DNA of 64,000 nt from Nonomuraea indica (GCF_002850745.1 NZ_KZ559476.1:195698-259697), one strand, 5' to 3'. Positions 33,220-41,844 are shown, counted from the first letter of the stretch. The notes: generated by a model from the sequence alone, not told the origin. Numbers and translations: made by a program.

Positions 33220-33582
33220 ATGACCGGTGACACCTCCGCCTACTGGGCGGCCTGCAGGCGCGGCGAGCTCGTCGTCCAGCGCTGTACGGCCTGCGCCCGG
33301 CGCGTCCACCTGCCCGAGGCCGACTGCCCCTGGTGCGGAGGCGGCCCGCTGGTCTTCGAGCCGGTGTCGGGCGAGGGCGAGGTGCACACGTTCACCGTGG
33401 TGCACCGGTCGTTCGCGCCGGGCTACCAGGGCCGCGAGCCGTACGTGCTGGCCTGGGTGGACCTGCCGGAAGGGGCCCGCGCCTTCGGCCAGGTCGTGGG
33501 ATGCGCGCCGGAGGAGGTCCGCGTCGGGCTGCCGGTGCGGGTGACGTTCGTGGACGACCTACCGCATTGGAGGCCCCGGTGA
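33220..33582 (+). CDS. DUF35 OB-fold zinc-ribbon acyl-CoA-binding protein
   Basis: The 120-residue protein has an N-terminal rubredoxin-like zinc ribbon with Cys22, Cys25, Cys36 and Cys39 (QRCTACAR and DCPWCGG) and a C-terminal OB fold (GEVHTFTVVHRSFAP onward). DUF35 proteins are non-catalytic partners of SCP2-type thiolases and aldolases such as Ltp2 and of MaoC hydratases, and guide acyl-CoA. It heads a tight operon with VOC, two CoA ligases and an SDR, under KstR2-like site 5. The nearest SCP2-type thiolase in this window is at 11910 and shares the operator type, so the two may be partners. Confidence 0.9.
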   Translation: MTGDTSAYWAACRRGELVVQRCTACARRVHLPEADCPWCGGGPLVFEPVSGEGEVHTFTVVHRSFAPGYQGREPYVLAWVDLPEGARAFGQVVGCAPEEVRVGLPVRVTFVDDLPHWRPR

Positions 33583-33914
33583 GCGTGCTCGGCAAGGTGG
33601 GCAACGTGCTCATCCCCGTCGCCGACCTGGACCAGGCGATCGCCTTCTACGGGCTGCCGGTCAAGTTCCGCGACGGCGACCGGTTCGCCGCGCTGGACGG
33701 GGGCGATGTCACGGTGGCGCTGGCCGGGCCGGCCGAGCACGTCACCGACTCCGCGGCGCCCTCCTACCGGGTGGCCGACGTGGCGGCGGCCGTACGGGAA
33801 CTGTCGGCGCGGGGCGGCGAGGTGGTGCGCGCGCCCGAGGACGGGCCGCACGAGACGCGGGCCGTGCTGCGCGACCCCTCAGGAAACGTGTTCGTGCTCT
33901 ATTCGCCCCGCTGA
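33579..33914 (+). CDS. VOC-family (glyoxalase/dioxygenase-like) protein
   Basis: The 111-residue single vicinal-oxygen-chelate domain begins VSVLGKVGNVLIPVADLDQAIAFY. It ends DPSGNVFVLYSPR, the standard C-terminal VOC strand. The Glu in PHETRAVLRDPSG is one potential metal ligand; the first-strand ligand position is Asn/Leu and not His, so metal binding is uncertain. GTG overlaps the DUF35 stop, with GGAGG five bases upstream, showing translational coupling. Possible roles are epimerase, lyase or isomerase of CoA intermediates. Not assignable further. Confidence 0.82.
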   Translation: MSVLGKVGNVLIPVADLDQAIAFYGLPVKFRDGDRFAALDGGDVTVALAGPAEHVTDSAAPSYRVADVAAAVRELSARGGEVVRAPEDGPHETRAVLRDPSGNVFVLYSPR

Positions 33915-33927
33915 CCGGGAGACTCCC

Positions 33928-35487
33928 ATGGCGCGATCCCCCTATGGCAACTACGGCCACGCCATCCTGACCGCGGGCGCGCTGCGCTCCCCCGACCAGG
34001 TGGCGCTCACCTACTGCGGCGAGCGCGGCTTCACCTACGACGAGCTCAACCGGATCGTCAACCGGCGCGCCCACGCCCTGCTGGGCGCCGGGATCACCCC
34101 CGGGCAGCGGGTCGCCGCGCTGCTCGACGAGACGCTGCACGTGGCCGAGGTCTACCTGGCGCAGGCCAAGATCGGCGCGGTCACCGCCGCCCTGAACCCC
34201 TACTGGCCGGCCGGGACGCTGCGCGACGTCGTGGCCCACTCCGGGTGCACGGCCTTCGTGTACGACGCGACGACCGAGCGGGCGGTCACCGAGATCAGGC
34301 CGTCGCTGCCCCAGGTCACCGCCTGGATCAAGGTCGGCGGCCCCGGCGCGGACGCGGTCGACCTGGACGCGCTGGCCGCGGCCGCTCCCGAGGGGGAGCC
34401 GCCGCTCGCCGGCGGCCACGACGACCCGCTGGCCCTCTACTACACCTCGGGCACGACCGGGCTGCCGAAGGCCGTGGTGCACACGCACGCCTCCTCTCTG
34501 GCCACCGCGCAGATCTGGCTGGACGTGCCCCGCGGCCCGGACGCGGTGTTCGGCACCGGCGCGATCATCTGGGGCATCGGCTTCCCGGCCATCGTCGGGC
34601 CCGCCCTGTACGCCGGGATGCGCCTGGTGCTGGAGCAGGACTGGGGCCCGGCCAACTTCCTGCGGGTGGTGCCGCGCGAGCGGGTCACCCACGTCTCGCA
34701 GATCCCGTCGTTCTACGCGGCGCTGCTCGCCTCCGCCGACCACGCCGACGCGGACCTGTCGTCCCTGCGCGTGATCATGCTGGGCGGGGAGCCGCTGACC
34801 GCCACCATGCTCGACCGCATCAGGCGACGCCTTCCCGGCGCCGCCGTCTACTCCTACTACGGCCAGACCGAGGCGCCCTACACCTGCATGGGCCGGGTGG
34901 ACGACGGTTCCACCCCGCTCGGCTCGTCGGGCCGGGCCCGCACCGGCAACGCGGTCCGGGTGACCGGGCCGTCCGGCGAGCGGGTGGTGGACGAGACGGG
35001 CGAGATCAACCTGGCCGGTCCGCACGTGATGGCCGGTTACGACGGCCTGCCCGAGCGGACGGCCGAGGTGCTGCGCGACGGCTGGTACGTGGGCGGCGAC
35101 CTCGGCGCCGTCTCGGCCGACGGGGTGCTTCGGGTCCTCGGCCGGCGGGAGGACGCCATACTCAAGGGCGGCGTCTGGAGTCAGCCCGTCGCCGTCGAGG
35201 AGGCCGCGGCGGCGCTCGACGGGGTCGCCGAGGCCGGCGCGACCGGCGTCCCGGCGCACGCCGAAGGCCGGGAGGCGGCCGAGCAGCGGATCCTGCTGGC
35301 CGTGGTGCCGCGCGCCGGGCACACCCTCGATCCGTCCAAGCTGGCGCTCGCGCTGGCCGACGCGCTGCCGCCGCACCAGCGGCCCGACCACATCGTGGTG
35401 GCCGACGCGCTGCCGCACTCCCAGGACGCCTCCGGCGGGCCCGGCAAGCTGCTGCGCCGCGAGCTGCCCCGGCTGCTGGAGAGCTGA
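33928..35487 (+). CDS. AMP-forming acyl-CoA synthetase
   Basis: The 519-residue ANL enzyme has an intact phosphate loop YYTSGTTGLPKAVVHTH, the A5 motif YSYYGQTEAPYT, VGGDLGAVSADGVL (A7) and GRREDAILKGGVW (A8). The C terminus has GGPGKLLRRELPRL with the catalytic Lys. So unlike the ligase-like protein at 22980 it should be active. It would adenylate a carboxylic acid and transfer it to CoA in the cytosol. ATG lies 13 bases after the VOC stop, and the next gene starts immediately after its stop. The substrate is unknown; the operon suggests a cyclic or branched acid. Confidence 0.92.
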   Translation: MARSPYGNYGHAILTAGALRSPDQVALTYCGERGFTYDELNRIVNRRAHALLGAGITPGQRVAALLDETLHVAEVYLAQAKIGAVTAALNPYWPAGTLRDVVAHSGCTAFVYDATTERAVTEIRPSLPQVTAWIKVGGPGADAVDLDALAAAAPEGEPPLAGGHDDPLALYYTSGTTGLPKAVVHTHASSLATAQIWLDVPRGPDAVFGTGAIIWGIGFPAIVGPALYAGMRLVLEQDWGPANFLRVVPRERVTHVSQIPSFYAALLASADHADADLSSLRVIMLGGEPLTATMLDRIRRRLPGAAVYSYYGQTEAPYTCMGRVDDGSTPLGSSGRARTGNAVRVTGPSGERVVDETGEINLAGPHVMAGYDGLPERTAEVLRDGWYVGGDLGAVSADGVLRVLGRREDAILKGGVWSQPVAVEEAAAALDGVAEAGATGVPAHAEGREAAEQRILLAVVPRAGHTLDPSKLALALADALPPHQRPDHIVVADALPHSQDASGGPGKLLRRELPRLLES

Positions 35488-37593
35488 GTGTTCGAGTACC
35501 AGGCCAAGGAACTGCTGCGCCGGGCCGGGGTGACGGTGCCGCGCGGCGTCGTGGTCGCCGGGGACCCCACCCCGGCCGATGTCGCGGGGCTGGACGAGCC
35601 GCTGGTGCTCAAGGCCTTCGGGGCCGGGTTGGTGCACAAGTCGGACGCGGGGGCGGTGGAGCTGGGCCTGCGGCGCTCGCAGGTGGCGGAGGCGGCCTCC
35701 CGGATGCGGGCCGCGCTGGCGGGGCGCGGCGTCACCGCGGCGGGCTTCCTCGTCGAGGAGCAGGCGGCGGCAGGGGTCGAGCTGATCGTCGGTGTGGTCC
35801 GCGACCCGGCGTTCGGGCCGGTGCTGCTGGCCGGTCTGGGCGGCGTGTGGGCCGAGGCGTTGCGCGACACCGCGGTACGCCTGTGCCCGATCTCGGAGGC
35901 GGACGCGCGCGCGATGCCGGCGGCCCTGCGCGGCGCGGCGCTGCTGCGGGGGTACCGCGGGCGGCCCGGCGTGGACGTGGACGCGGTCGTCAAGCTCCTC
36001 ATGACCGTCGGCGGGCCCGGAGGGCTGTGGGAGCGGCTGGAGCTGGGCGAGTTCGAGATCAACCCGGTCATCGCCGCGCCGTCCGGCGTGGTGGCGGTGG
36101 ACGCCCGCTACCTCCCGGCCGCCGACGGCGCCACCGCGTCGGACGCCCCGGCCACCCCGGAGCCTCCCACCGCGTCGGACGCCCCGGCCACTCCCGAGCC
36201 TCCCGCCGGGAGCGGCGCCGACTTCAGCGCGTTGTTCGAGCCGCGGGCCGTGGCCGTCGTGGGGGCCTCCACCACCCGGCCGAACTTCGGCAACATGTTC
36301 CTCGACTTCTACCGGGCAGCCGGGATGCCGGTCGTGGCCGTGCATCCCGAGGCGGACGAGGTCAGCGGGGTGCCCGCCGTGCGCTCACTGGCCGAGGCCG
36401 CCGGGGTGGACTACGCGCTCGTCGCGGTCCCCGCCGAGCGGTGCGCCGGCGTCGTGCGGCAGGCGACCGGCATTCCGTACACACAGGTCATGAGCGGGGG
36501 CTTCGGCGAGGCGGGGCGGCCGGAGCTGGAGGCGGAGCTGCTGGCCGCCGCGCGGGCGGCCGGGACCAGACTGCTCGGCCCCAACTGCATGGGCGTGTAC
36601 TGCCCCCGCGGCCGGCAGACCTTCACCGGCGGCGGGCTCGGGCCGCCCGGCACGATCGCGCTCGTCTCGCAGAGCGGCGGGCTGGCCGGGGAGGTCGTCA
36701 AGGTCGGCGAGCGGCGCGGGCTGGCCTTCAGCCGGGTCGCCACGGTCGGCAACGCCGCCGACGTCACCCCCGCCGAGCTGCTGCGCTGGCTGTCGCACGA
36801 TGGCGAGACCCGTGCCGTCGGGCTCTACCTGGAGGACCCGCGCGACGGTCGGGCGCTGTACGAGGCGCTGGCCGCGACCACCCTGCCCGTCGTGCTGCTG
36901 GTCGGCGGGCGCAGCGCGCAGGGGCGGCGGGCGGCCGCCTCCCACACCGGCGGCCTGGTGTCCGACGGGCGGATCTGGCGGGCGCTGGCCGAGCAGACCG
37001 GCGCGACGCTGGTGACGAGCCAGGACGACCTGATCGGCGTGCTCGCCTTCTTCCAGGCGCACGGCTCCCGGGCGGTGACCGGCGAGGGTGTGCTGGTCGT
37101 CGGGCCGAGCGGCGGGGCGAGCGTGCTGGCCGCCGACGCCTTCGACCGGGCCGGGGCGGGGCTCGACCCGCTGCCGGGCGAGGTGCTCGGCGAGCTGCGG
37201 GAGCTGGGTCTGGGCGCGGGCAGCACCCTGGCCAATCCCCTGGAGGTGCCCGTCGGCCCGCGCGGCCGGCCTGAGCTGGTGCCGCGTGTGCTGGCGGCCG
37301 TCACGCGGCACCGGCCGTACCGGGACGTGGTCGCGCACGTGAACGTGCAGAGCTTCTTCACCTACGGCACGGCGGCCGAGCCGCTGCTCGGCTACGCCCG
37401 CGCGCTCGCGGGGGCGCAGCACGACCTGCCCGGCACCAGGATCACCCTGGTCACCCGGAACGCCGAGTGCGCGCCGGCGGGCGTCGAGGACGAGGTCAGG
37501 GCCATCGCGGCGGCGGCCGGGATGCCCGTCTACCGATCCATGGAGGCGGCGGCGGTGGCCGTCGCGGCAGGAGGCCGGCATGGGACTGCTTGA
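35488..37593 (+). CDS. ADP-forming acyl-CoA synthetase (acetate-CoA ligase family), fused subunits
   Basis: The 701-residue fusion has an N-terminal ATP-grasp beta-type part (residues 1-210; LVLKAFGAGLVHKSDAGAV), then a linker with a duplicated TASDAPATPEPP, then the CoA-binding Rossmann and ligase domains (about 250-701). These have VVGASTTRPNFGNMF, LLGPNCMGVY and ALVSQSGGLAG; ASHTGGL supplies a His. Order is ATP-grasp first, the reverse of many ACD proteins. It makes acyl-CoA from acid, ATP and CoA with ADP release, or runs in reverse. GTG directly follows the previous stop. Two mechanistically different CoA ligases side by side is unusual. Confidence 0.88.
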   Translation: MFEYQAKELLRRAGVTVPRGVVVAGDPTPADVAGLDEPLVLKAFGAGLVHKSDAGAVELGLRRSQVAEAASRMRAALAGRGVTAAGFLVEEQAAAGVELIVGVVRDPAFGPVLLAGLGGVWAEALRDTAVRLCPISEADARAMPAALRGAALLRGYRGRPGVDVDAVVKLLMTVGGPGGLWERLELGEFEINPVIAAPSGVVAVDARYLPAADGATASDAPATPEPPTASDAPATPEPPAGSGADFSALFEPRAVAVVGASTTRPNFGNMFLDFYRAAGMPVVAVHPEADEVSGVPAVRSLAEAAGVDYALVAVPAERCAGVVRQATGIPYTQVMSGGFGEAGRPELEAELLAAARAAGTRLLGPNCMGVYCPRGRQTFTGGGLGPPGTIALVSQSGGLAGEVVKVGERRGLAFSRVATVGNAADVTPAELLRWLSHDGETRAVGLYLEDPRDGRALYEALAATTLPVVLLVGGRSAQGRRAAASHTGGLVSDGRIWRALAEQTGATLVTSQDDLIGVLAFFQAHGSRAVTGEGVLVVGPSGGASVLAADAFDRAGAGLDPLPGEVLGELRELGLGAGSTLANPLEVPVGPRGRPELVPRVLAAVTRHRPYRDVVAHVNVQSFFTYGTAAEPLLGYARALAGAQHDLPGTRITLVTRNAECAPAGVEDEVRAIAAAAGMPVYRSMEAAAVAVAAGGRHGTA

Positions 37594-38329
37594 TGGCAAG
37601 GTGGCGCTGGTCACCGGCGGGGCGCGCGGCATGGGCGAGGCGCACGTGCGGCTGTTCCTGCGGGAGGGGGCGGCCGTGGTGTTCGGCGACGTGCTGGACG
37701 AGGAGGGCAAGGCGCTGGCCGAGGAGACGGGGGCGACGTACGTCCATCACGACGTGACGAGCCCGGCGCAGTGGCGGCAGGCCGTCGAGACGGCCGTCAA
37801 GGCCCACGGCAAGTTGGACGTCCTGGTCAACAACGCCGGGATCCTGAAATTTCGGCGGATCGCCGAAATGGAGCCCGAGGACTTCGACCGGGTGATCGAG
37901 GTGAACCTGAAGGGCACCTGGCTCGGCGTCAAGAGCGTGATCGAGCCGATGAAGGCCGCCGGACAGGGCTCGATCGTGAACATCTCCTCGATCGAGGGCT
38001 ACGTCGGCGCCGAGGGGCTGTCGGCGTACGCGGCGTCGAAGTTCGGGGTGCGTGGCGTCACCAAGGCGGCGGCCCGGGAGCTCGCCCGGTTCGGCATCCG
38101 GGTCAACTCGGTGCATCCGGGTGCGATCGACACCGCCATGGTCGCCGACCCCGACCTGGCGGGCGAGGTGGACGCCGAGGCGTTCGTGAAGTTCATGGTG
38201 ATCAAGCGGTTCGCCGAGCCGGTGGAGGTGTCGCACGTGGTCGCGTTCCTGGCCTCGGACCGGTCGAGCTACTGCACGGGCAGCGAGTTCACCGTGGACG
38301 GCGGCCTGCTGACCGGCGCCGGCTACTGA
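37580..38329 (+). CDS. SDR-family hydroxysteroid-dehydrogenase-like enzyme
   Basis: The 249-residue SDR has VTGGARGMGEAHVRLF, VVFGDVLDEEGKALAEE, NNAGIL, catalytic Ser in NISSIEGYVG and the Tyr-Lys pair in SAYAASKFGVRG. From memory it closely parallels mycobacterial FabG3, a 3-alpha/20-beta-hydroxysteroid dehydrogenase, particularly FGDVLDEEGKA and SIVNISSIEG. It is expected to oxidise a hydroxyl on a steroid-like or other alicyclic substrate with NAD(H). It overlaps the ACD gene by 14 bases and ends the DUF35 operon; its stop overlaps the convergent thioesterase by seven bases. Confidence 0.9.
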   Translation: MGLLDGKVALVTGGARGMGEAHVRLFLREGAAVVFGDVLDEEGKALAEETGATYVHHDVTSPAQWRQAVETAVKAHGKLDVLVNNAGILKFRRIAEMEPEDFDRVIEVNLKGTWLGVKSVIEPMKAAGQGSIVNISSIEGYVGAEGLSAYAASKFGVRGVTKAAARELARFGIRVNSVHPGAIDTAMVADPDLAGEVDAEAFVKFMVIKRFAEPVEVSHVVAFLASDRSSYCTGSEFTVDGGLLTGAGY

Positions 38330-38961
38330 CCGGCGGGCCCGCGCTGCAGCCAGCCCGCCGGGGTGACGAACAGGCCCGTCGCCTCGGCCAGGGGCGTGCC
38401 GTCCGGCAGGGCGATGCGGCCGTCGGCCCACGACTTGCGCCCTTCGGAGCGCGTGTGCTCGGCCGTGGCGACCAGCGGCGTGCCGTACGGGACGGGCGCG
38501 CGGTAGCGCACGGTCAGCGTGCCGGTCATCCCGGCGAGGCCGGCGGCGGCCACCGCCTGGCCGAGCAGGTGGTCGAGGATCATCGCGCTGATCCCGCCGT
38601 GGACCGCCCCGGGCGGCCCCTCGTGCAGCGGGCGGAAGACCAGCTCGGCGCGGACGCCGCCGCCCGGCGCCCGCTCGACGGCGAGCGGCAGCGCGTGCGG
38701 GTTGGCGGCGCCGGTGACGGCGTTGCCGAGGTGGCGCAGCGTGCCGTCCGGTGCGACCTCGAACGGCTGCGGCGTGGTGCGCGCGGCGGCGCGCAACCGT
38801 CCGGTGAGCGCCGACAGCTCACCGGTGACCGCGGTGAGCTCCTCCTCGCCCACGTCGGTCAGCGCGACCGCGTCCATCAGTTCCCGGACCTGCCGGGCCA
38901 GGACGCACAGGGCGTCGAGGCGGGGTTCGCCGGCGGTGACCTCGATCGTCATGCCAGGCAT
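38323..38961 (-). CDS. Hotdog-fold acyl-CoA thioesterase (PaaI-like)
   Basis: The roughly 212-residue protein has a PaaI-type hotdog domain in the C-terminal half: GPPGAVHGGISAMILDHLLGQA carries the HGG substrate loop and catalytic-region Asp, followed by GTLTVRYRAPVPYGTPLV. It hydrolyses acyl-CoA to acid and CoA. The N-terminal 80 residues are a helical extension. Starts at 38961 or 38952 are possible; neither has a clear ribosome site. The exact KstR-type palindrome lies three bases before 38961, suggesting a leaderless or very short-leader transcript under KstR-type control. Confidence 0.85.
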   Translation of the reverse strand: MPGMTIEVTAGEPRLDALCVLARQVRELMDAVALTDVGEEELTAVTGELSALTGRLRAAARTTPQPFEVAPDGTLRHLGNAVTGAANPHALPLAVERAPGGGVRAELVFRPLHEGPPGAVHGGISAMILDHLLGQAVAAAGLAGMTGTLTVRYRAPVPYGTPLVATAEHTRSEGRKSWADGRIALPDGTPLAEATGLFVTPAGWLQRGPAGQ

Positions 38962-38963
38962 CT

Positions 38964-38977
38964 TAGAACACGTTCTA
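38964..38977. promoter_or_regulatory. KstR-type operator
   Basis: TAGAACACGTTCTA is a 14-base palindrome that matches the published KstR consensus TnnAACnnGTTnnA at every fixed base. It lies immediately in front of the thioesterase start. KstR represses cholesterol and lipid catabolism genes and is distinct from KstR2. Confidence 0.8.
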
Positions 38978-39113
38978 CCGTAACGGCTTTGTCACTCCGG
39001 GGCCACACCCTAGATCTTTTTGCTATAAGCACAACTTTCTTGGGACATTTCTGGCAGGCTCTTGACCTGCAGCTTCCCCCTCCAAGGGCGCACGACACCC
39101 CCTTGGTCAGTGC

Positions 39114-39141
39114 TTGACCTGCCTTTTTGTCACGGTAGCCT
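39114..39141 (+). promoter_or_regulatory. Sigma-A-type promoter for CHAP gene
   Basis: TTGACC (39114-39119), a 16-base spacer and TAGCCT (39136-39141) resemble a housekeeping promoter 119 bases before the CHAP start. A second TTGACC lies at 39062. The phrase TTTGTCAC occurs three times in this 282-base gap. Confidence 0.5.
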
Positions 39142-39259
39142 CCCAGATCACGGAAGACTACAGGCCTCCGGTTTTGTCACACGGGTCCCGGGATACCCCT
39201 CCCTACCCAGGGCTGTGCGGACAAACCCGGTCTTGCCCGGAAGGTTCCACAGCACTTCG

Positions 39260-41785
39260 ATGACGCCAGAGACACAGAAGTTCATCGACCTTCTCGAGAG
39301 CCAGCTGGGCTACGCCGAGAGGGCCGGTGCCTACACCAAGTTCGGCCACTGGTACGGCAAGAACGTCGAGTTCGACGCCGACTACACCGCCGCTCCCTGG
39401 TGTGACATGTTCCTCGCCTGGGCCGCCAACAAGCTCGGCTACGAGGAGTGGATGGGCGAGTTCGCCTGGACCGTCAGCCACGCCAAGTGGTTCAAGAAGA
39501 ACGACGCGTGGGGCACCAAGCCCGAAGTGGGCGCGTTCGTCTTCTTCGACTGGAGCGGTTCCGACGACATCGACCGCATCGACCACGTCGGCGTCGTCAC
39601 CAAGGTCGTGGGCCGCAAGATCCACACCATCGAGGGCAACATCGACGGCGGCATCGCCAAGCGCAAAATCCGCGACACCGACAAGGTGGTCGGCTACGGC
39701 TACCCCGAGCGGATCAAGGAACGCCTCGACGAGCAGCTCGCCAAGCAGCAGGCCATCGAGAACGCCCACCGCGAGCAGCTGAGCCAGCCACCCGGCCAGC
39801 AGGTCAACCAGCTCCAGAACGGCCCGCTCAGCTCGCTCATCCCCTCCACCGAGGTGTACGTGGAGGTCCAGCCTCCGCTGGCCGCCCGCAGGGAGCAGGC
39901 CCCCAAGACCGGCAACCAGGCCCAGCGGGAAGGCGCCCCGTCCCCCGCCGAGCCCGGCGCCCAGCCGCGCACCGGCACCCGGACCGAGGCGCAGGCCAAA
40001 CCGCAGGCCGACACGCCGCGAGCGGACGCCGCCGGGCGGACCGAGAAGAAGGGCAAGCACGCCAAGCCGGCCACCGCCGACACCACCGCGGTGACCGCCG
40101 AACCCCTGCCGCCCACCGTGGAGGCGGCCCGGCCCGTCACCGCCCCCGCCCTCGACTCGCCCACGCTGGTCGGCTCGGCCCTGGTGGCCGCCCTCGCCCT
40201 GCTCGCGATCGCCAAGACCCGGCAGCTGCGGGCCCGGCCCGCCCTCGCCGCCGCGGCCACCGCCGCCGCGTCCACGCCGGCGGCCCGCCGTCACCGGCAC
40301 CGCCGCAAGGCCGGCGCCCGCACCCTCTTCGCTGCCGCCGCGGCGGCCCCCACGGCCTCCACCACGGCCCCCGCGGCCCTCGGCCCCGGCACGCCCCCGG
40401 ACCGGACCCTCACCACGAGCCCGGCCCCGTCGAGGGCCGCCGGGCTGCCCACCCCGGAGGCGCCCGAGACCGTCCCGGTGCCCGCCCGGGTCCCCGCCGA
40501 GCTGCCCATCGCCGCGCGGCTCGCCGCCGGGGCCGGCGCGGAGTCGCCGCTGGAGTCGTTCGAGCCGATCGTCATCCCGCGCACCCCGGCGGCCGGCTCC
40601 CCCGGACCGCGCTTCCGCCCGTTCGAGCCGGTCACACTGCGGCTCCCCACGCCGTCGGCGGGCGCCCAGCACCGCTCGGGCGACGACGCGCTGGGCATCC
40701 GGCTCGCCACCCCGTCCGAGCCCCTGTCCACACGGCTCTCCGCCCCGTCCGAGCCCCTGTCCGCGCGACTCTCCGCCCCGTCCGGACCGGTCGGGGAGCG
40801 CCACTCCGCCGCGCCCGCGGCGGGGCGGCGGACGCTGCCGTTCGAGCCGATCGCCATCCCCGAGGCGACGAGCTCGTGGGACGCCTTCGCGCCGCCCGCC
40901 GGCCGGGCCGCGGCGGCCCACCGGCCCGCCGGCGGCCCGCCGTCCCGGGATTCCGCCACCGGCGCCGCGCACGGGTCCTGGGACGCGTTCGAGCGCCCGG
41001 CCCGTCCGTCGCGCCGTCACGAGGCCGGGTACACCGCCCAGGCGCGCACCACCCGGCTGGAGGGCTCGGGCGGCTACCGGGGCAGGCGGCGCAGGAGCGG
41101 CCACCCGATCGAGGAGCCCGCGGCCTTCACCGCCGACGCGCCGCTGCGCGGCCGCCGCCACCGCGTCACCGCCCCCCACTGCCCCGACCAGCAGCGCCAG
41201 GACCCGCACGGCTCCGACCCGTCCCGTCCGGCCCAGCGCCGCCTGGACGCCCCCTGGGCCGAGCACCGGCTCGACGCGTCCTGGACGGCGCCGCAGCGGG
41301 GCGGCGACGGCGGCACGGCGGTGCAGGACGCGACGGCGTTCGCCGCGTGGGACAGGCCGACCCGCGGACGCCGCCATGCCCGGGGTGCGGACGGGCCCGT
41401 CGACGGCCAGTTCTTCCAGGACACCCCGTCACGCGGCCGCCGCCACCGCGCCTCACGCCCCGCAGAGACCCCCGCGCCCGCCGGCGCCGCCGCCCCCGGC
41501 GCTGTGGCCACCGGCCCCGCCGCTTTCACGCCCGCCACCTACACCCCTGCGGCGTTCACCCCCGCCGGCCTCCCCACCGAGGAGTGGAGCCCGGCCACCA
41601 CCGGGGCGTTCGCCGCCGTGGTGCTGCCGGCCCCCGCCGACGTCCACGCCGGGCCCGACCCCGGGGTCACCGTGCCGTGGCCGGAGCCGGACAGGCCGAC
41701 CGCTTCCGCCGGCACCGCGTCCGCGTCCACCGCACCGGCCGGGGAACGCCGCTCCGGGTCACGCCGAGGCCGCCACCGCGCCTGA
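39260..41785 (+). CDS. CHAP-domain cysteine peptidase/amidase with membrane segment and long disordered tail
   Basis: The 841-residue protein has a CHAP domain at residues 1-155 with catalytic Cys48 (AAPWCDMFLAW) and His109 (RIDHVGVVTKV), so it may cut peptidoglycan peptides or amide bonds. No N-terminal signal peptide was found. After an acidic/Pro linker a single hydrophobic helix lies at about residues 298-316 (TLVGSALVAALALLAIA). The remaining 520 residues are Ala/Pro/Arg-rich, with repeats of RLSAPSEPLS, FEPIxIP, SWDAF and several RGRRHR basic clusters. Topology is unclear: without a signal sequence the helix may orient the CHAP domain either way. It stands between two convergent or divergent genes and ends in a strong terminator. 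Confidence 0.85.
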   Translation: MTPETQKFIDLLESQLGYAERAGAYTKFGHWYGKNVEFDADYTAAPWCDMFLAWAANKLGYEEWMGEFAWTVSHAKWFKKNDAWGTKPEVGAFVFFDWSGSDDIDRIDHVGVVTKVVGRKIHTIEGNIDGGIAKRKIRDTDKVVGYGYPERIKERLDEQLAKQQAIENAHREQLSQPPGQQVNQLQNGPLSSLIPSTEVYVEVQPPLAARREQAPKTGNQAQREGAPSPAEPGAQPRTGTRTEAQAKPQADTPRADAAGRTEKKGKHAKPATADTTAVTAEPLPPTVEAARPVTAPALDSPTLVGSALVAALALLAIAKTRQLRARPALAAAATAAASTPAARRHRHRRKAGARTLFAAAAAAPTASTTAPAALGPGTPPDRTLTTSPAPSRAAGLPTPEAPETVPVPARVPAELPIAARLAAGAGAESPLESFEPIVIPRTPAAGSPGPRFRPFEPVTLRLPTPSAGAQHRSGDDALGIRLATPSEPLSTRLSAPSEPLSARLSAPSGPVGERHSAAPAAGRRTLPFEPIAIPEATSSWDAFAPPAGRAAAAHRPAGGPPSRDSATGAAHGSWDAFERPARPSRRHEAGYTAQARTTRLEGSGGYRGRRRRSGHPIEEPAAFTADAPLRGRRHRVTAPHCPDQQRQDPHGSDPSRPAQRRLDAPWAEHRLDASWTAPQRGGDGGTAVQDATAFAAWDRPTRGRRHARGADGPVDGQFFQDTPSRGRRHRASRPAETPAPAGAAAPGAVATGPAAFTPATYTPAAFTPAGLPTEEWSPATTGAFAAVVLPAPADVHAGPDPGVTVPWPEPDRPTASAGTASASTAPAGERRSGSRRGRHRA

Positions 41786-41807
41786 CCACCGCCGCCCGAC
41801 GTCCCCG

Positions 41808-41842
41808 CCCGTCCGGCCCCCTCCTCGGAGGGGCCGGACGGG
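41808..41842. terminator. Bidirectional terminator between CHAP and XRE genes
   Basis: CCCGTCCGGCCCC and its exact complement GGGGCCGGACGGG form a 13-bp stem with a nine-base loop, sitting in the 59-base gap between two convergent genes. Confidence 0.85.
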
Positions 41843-41844
41843 GG

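Noticed and set aside
21818..38961. Secondary-metabolite gene cluster (adenylating enzymes, SDRs, MFS).
   Set aside because: No carrier-protein, condensation or ketosynthase modules; the genes fit CoA-dependent catabolism better.
38978..39259. Cyclic-di-AMP (ydaO-type) riboswitch before the CHAP gene, as is common for actinobacterial cell-wall hydrolases.
   Set aside because: The conserved ydaO core could not be recognised by eye. A covariance-model search of this gap would decide.
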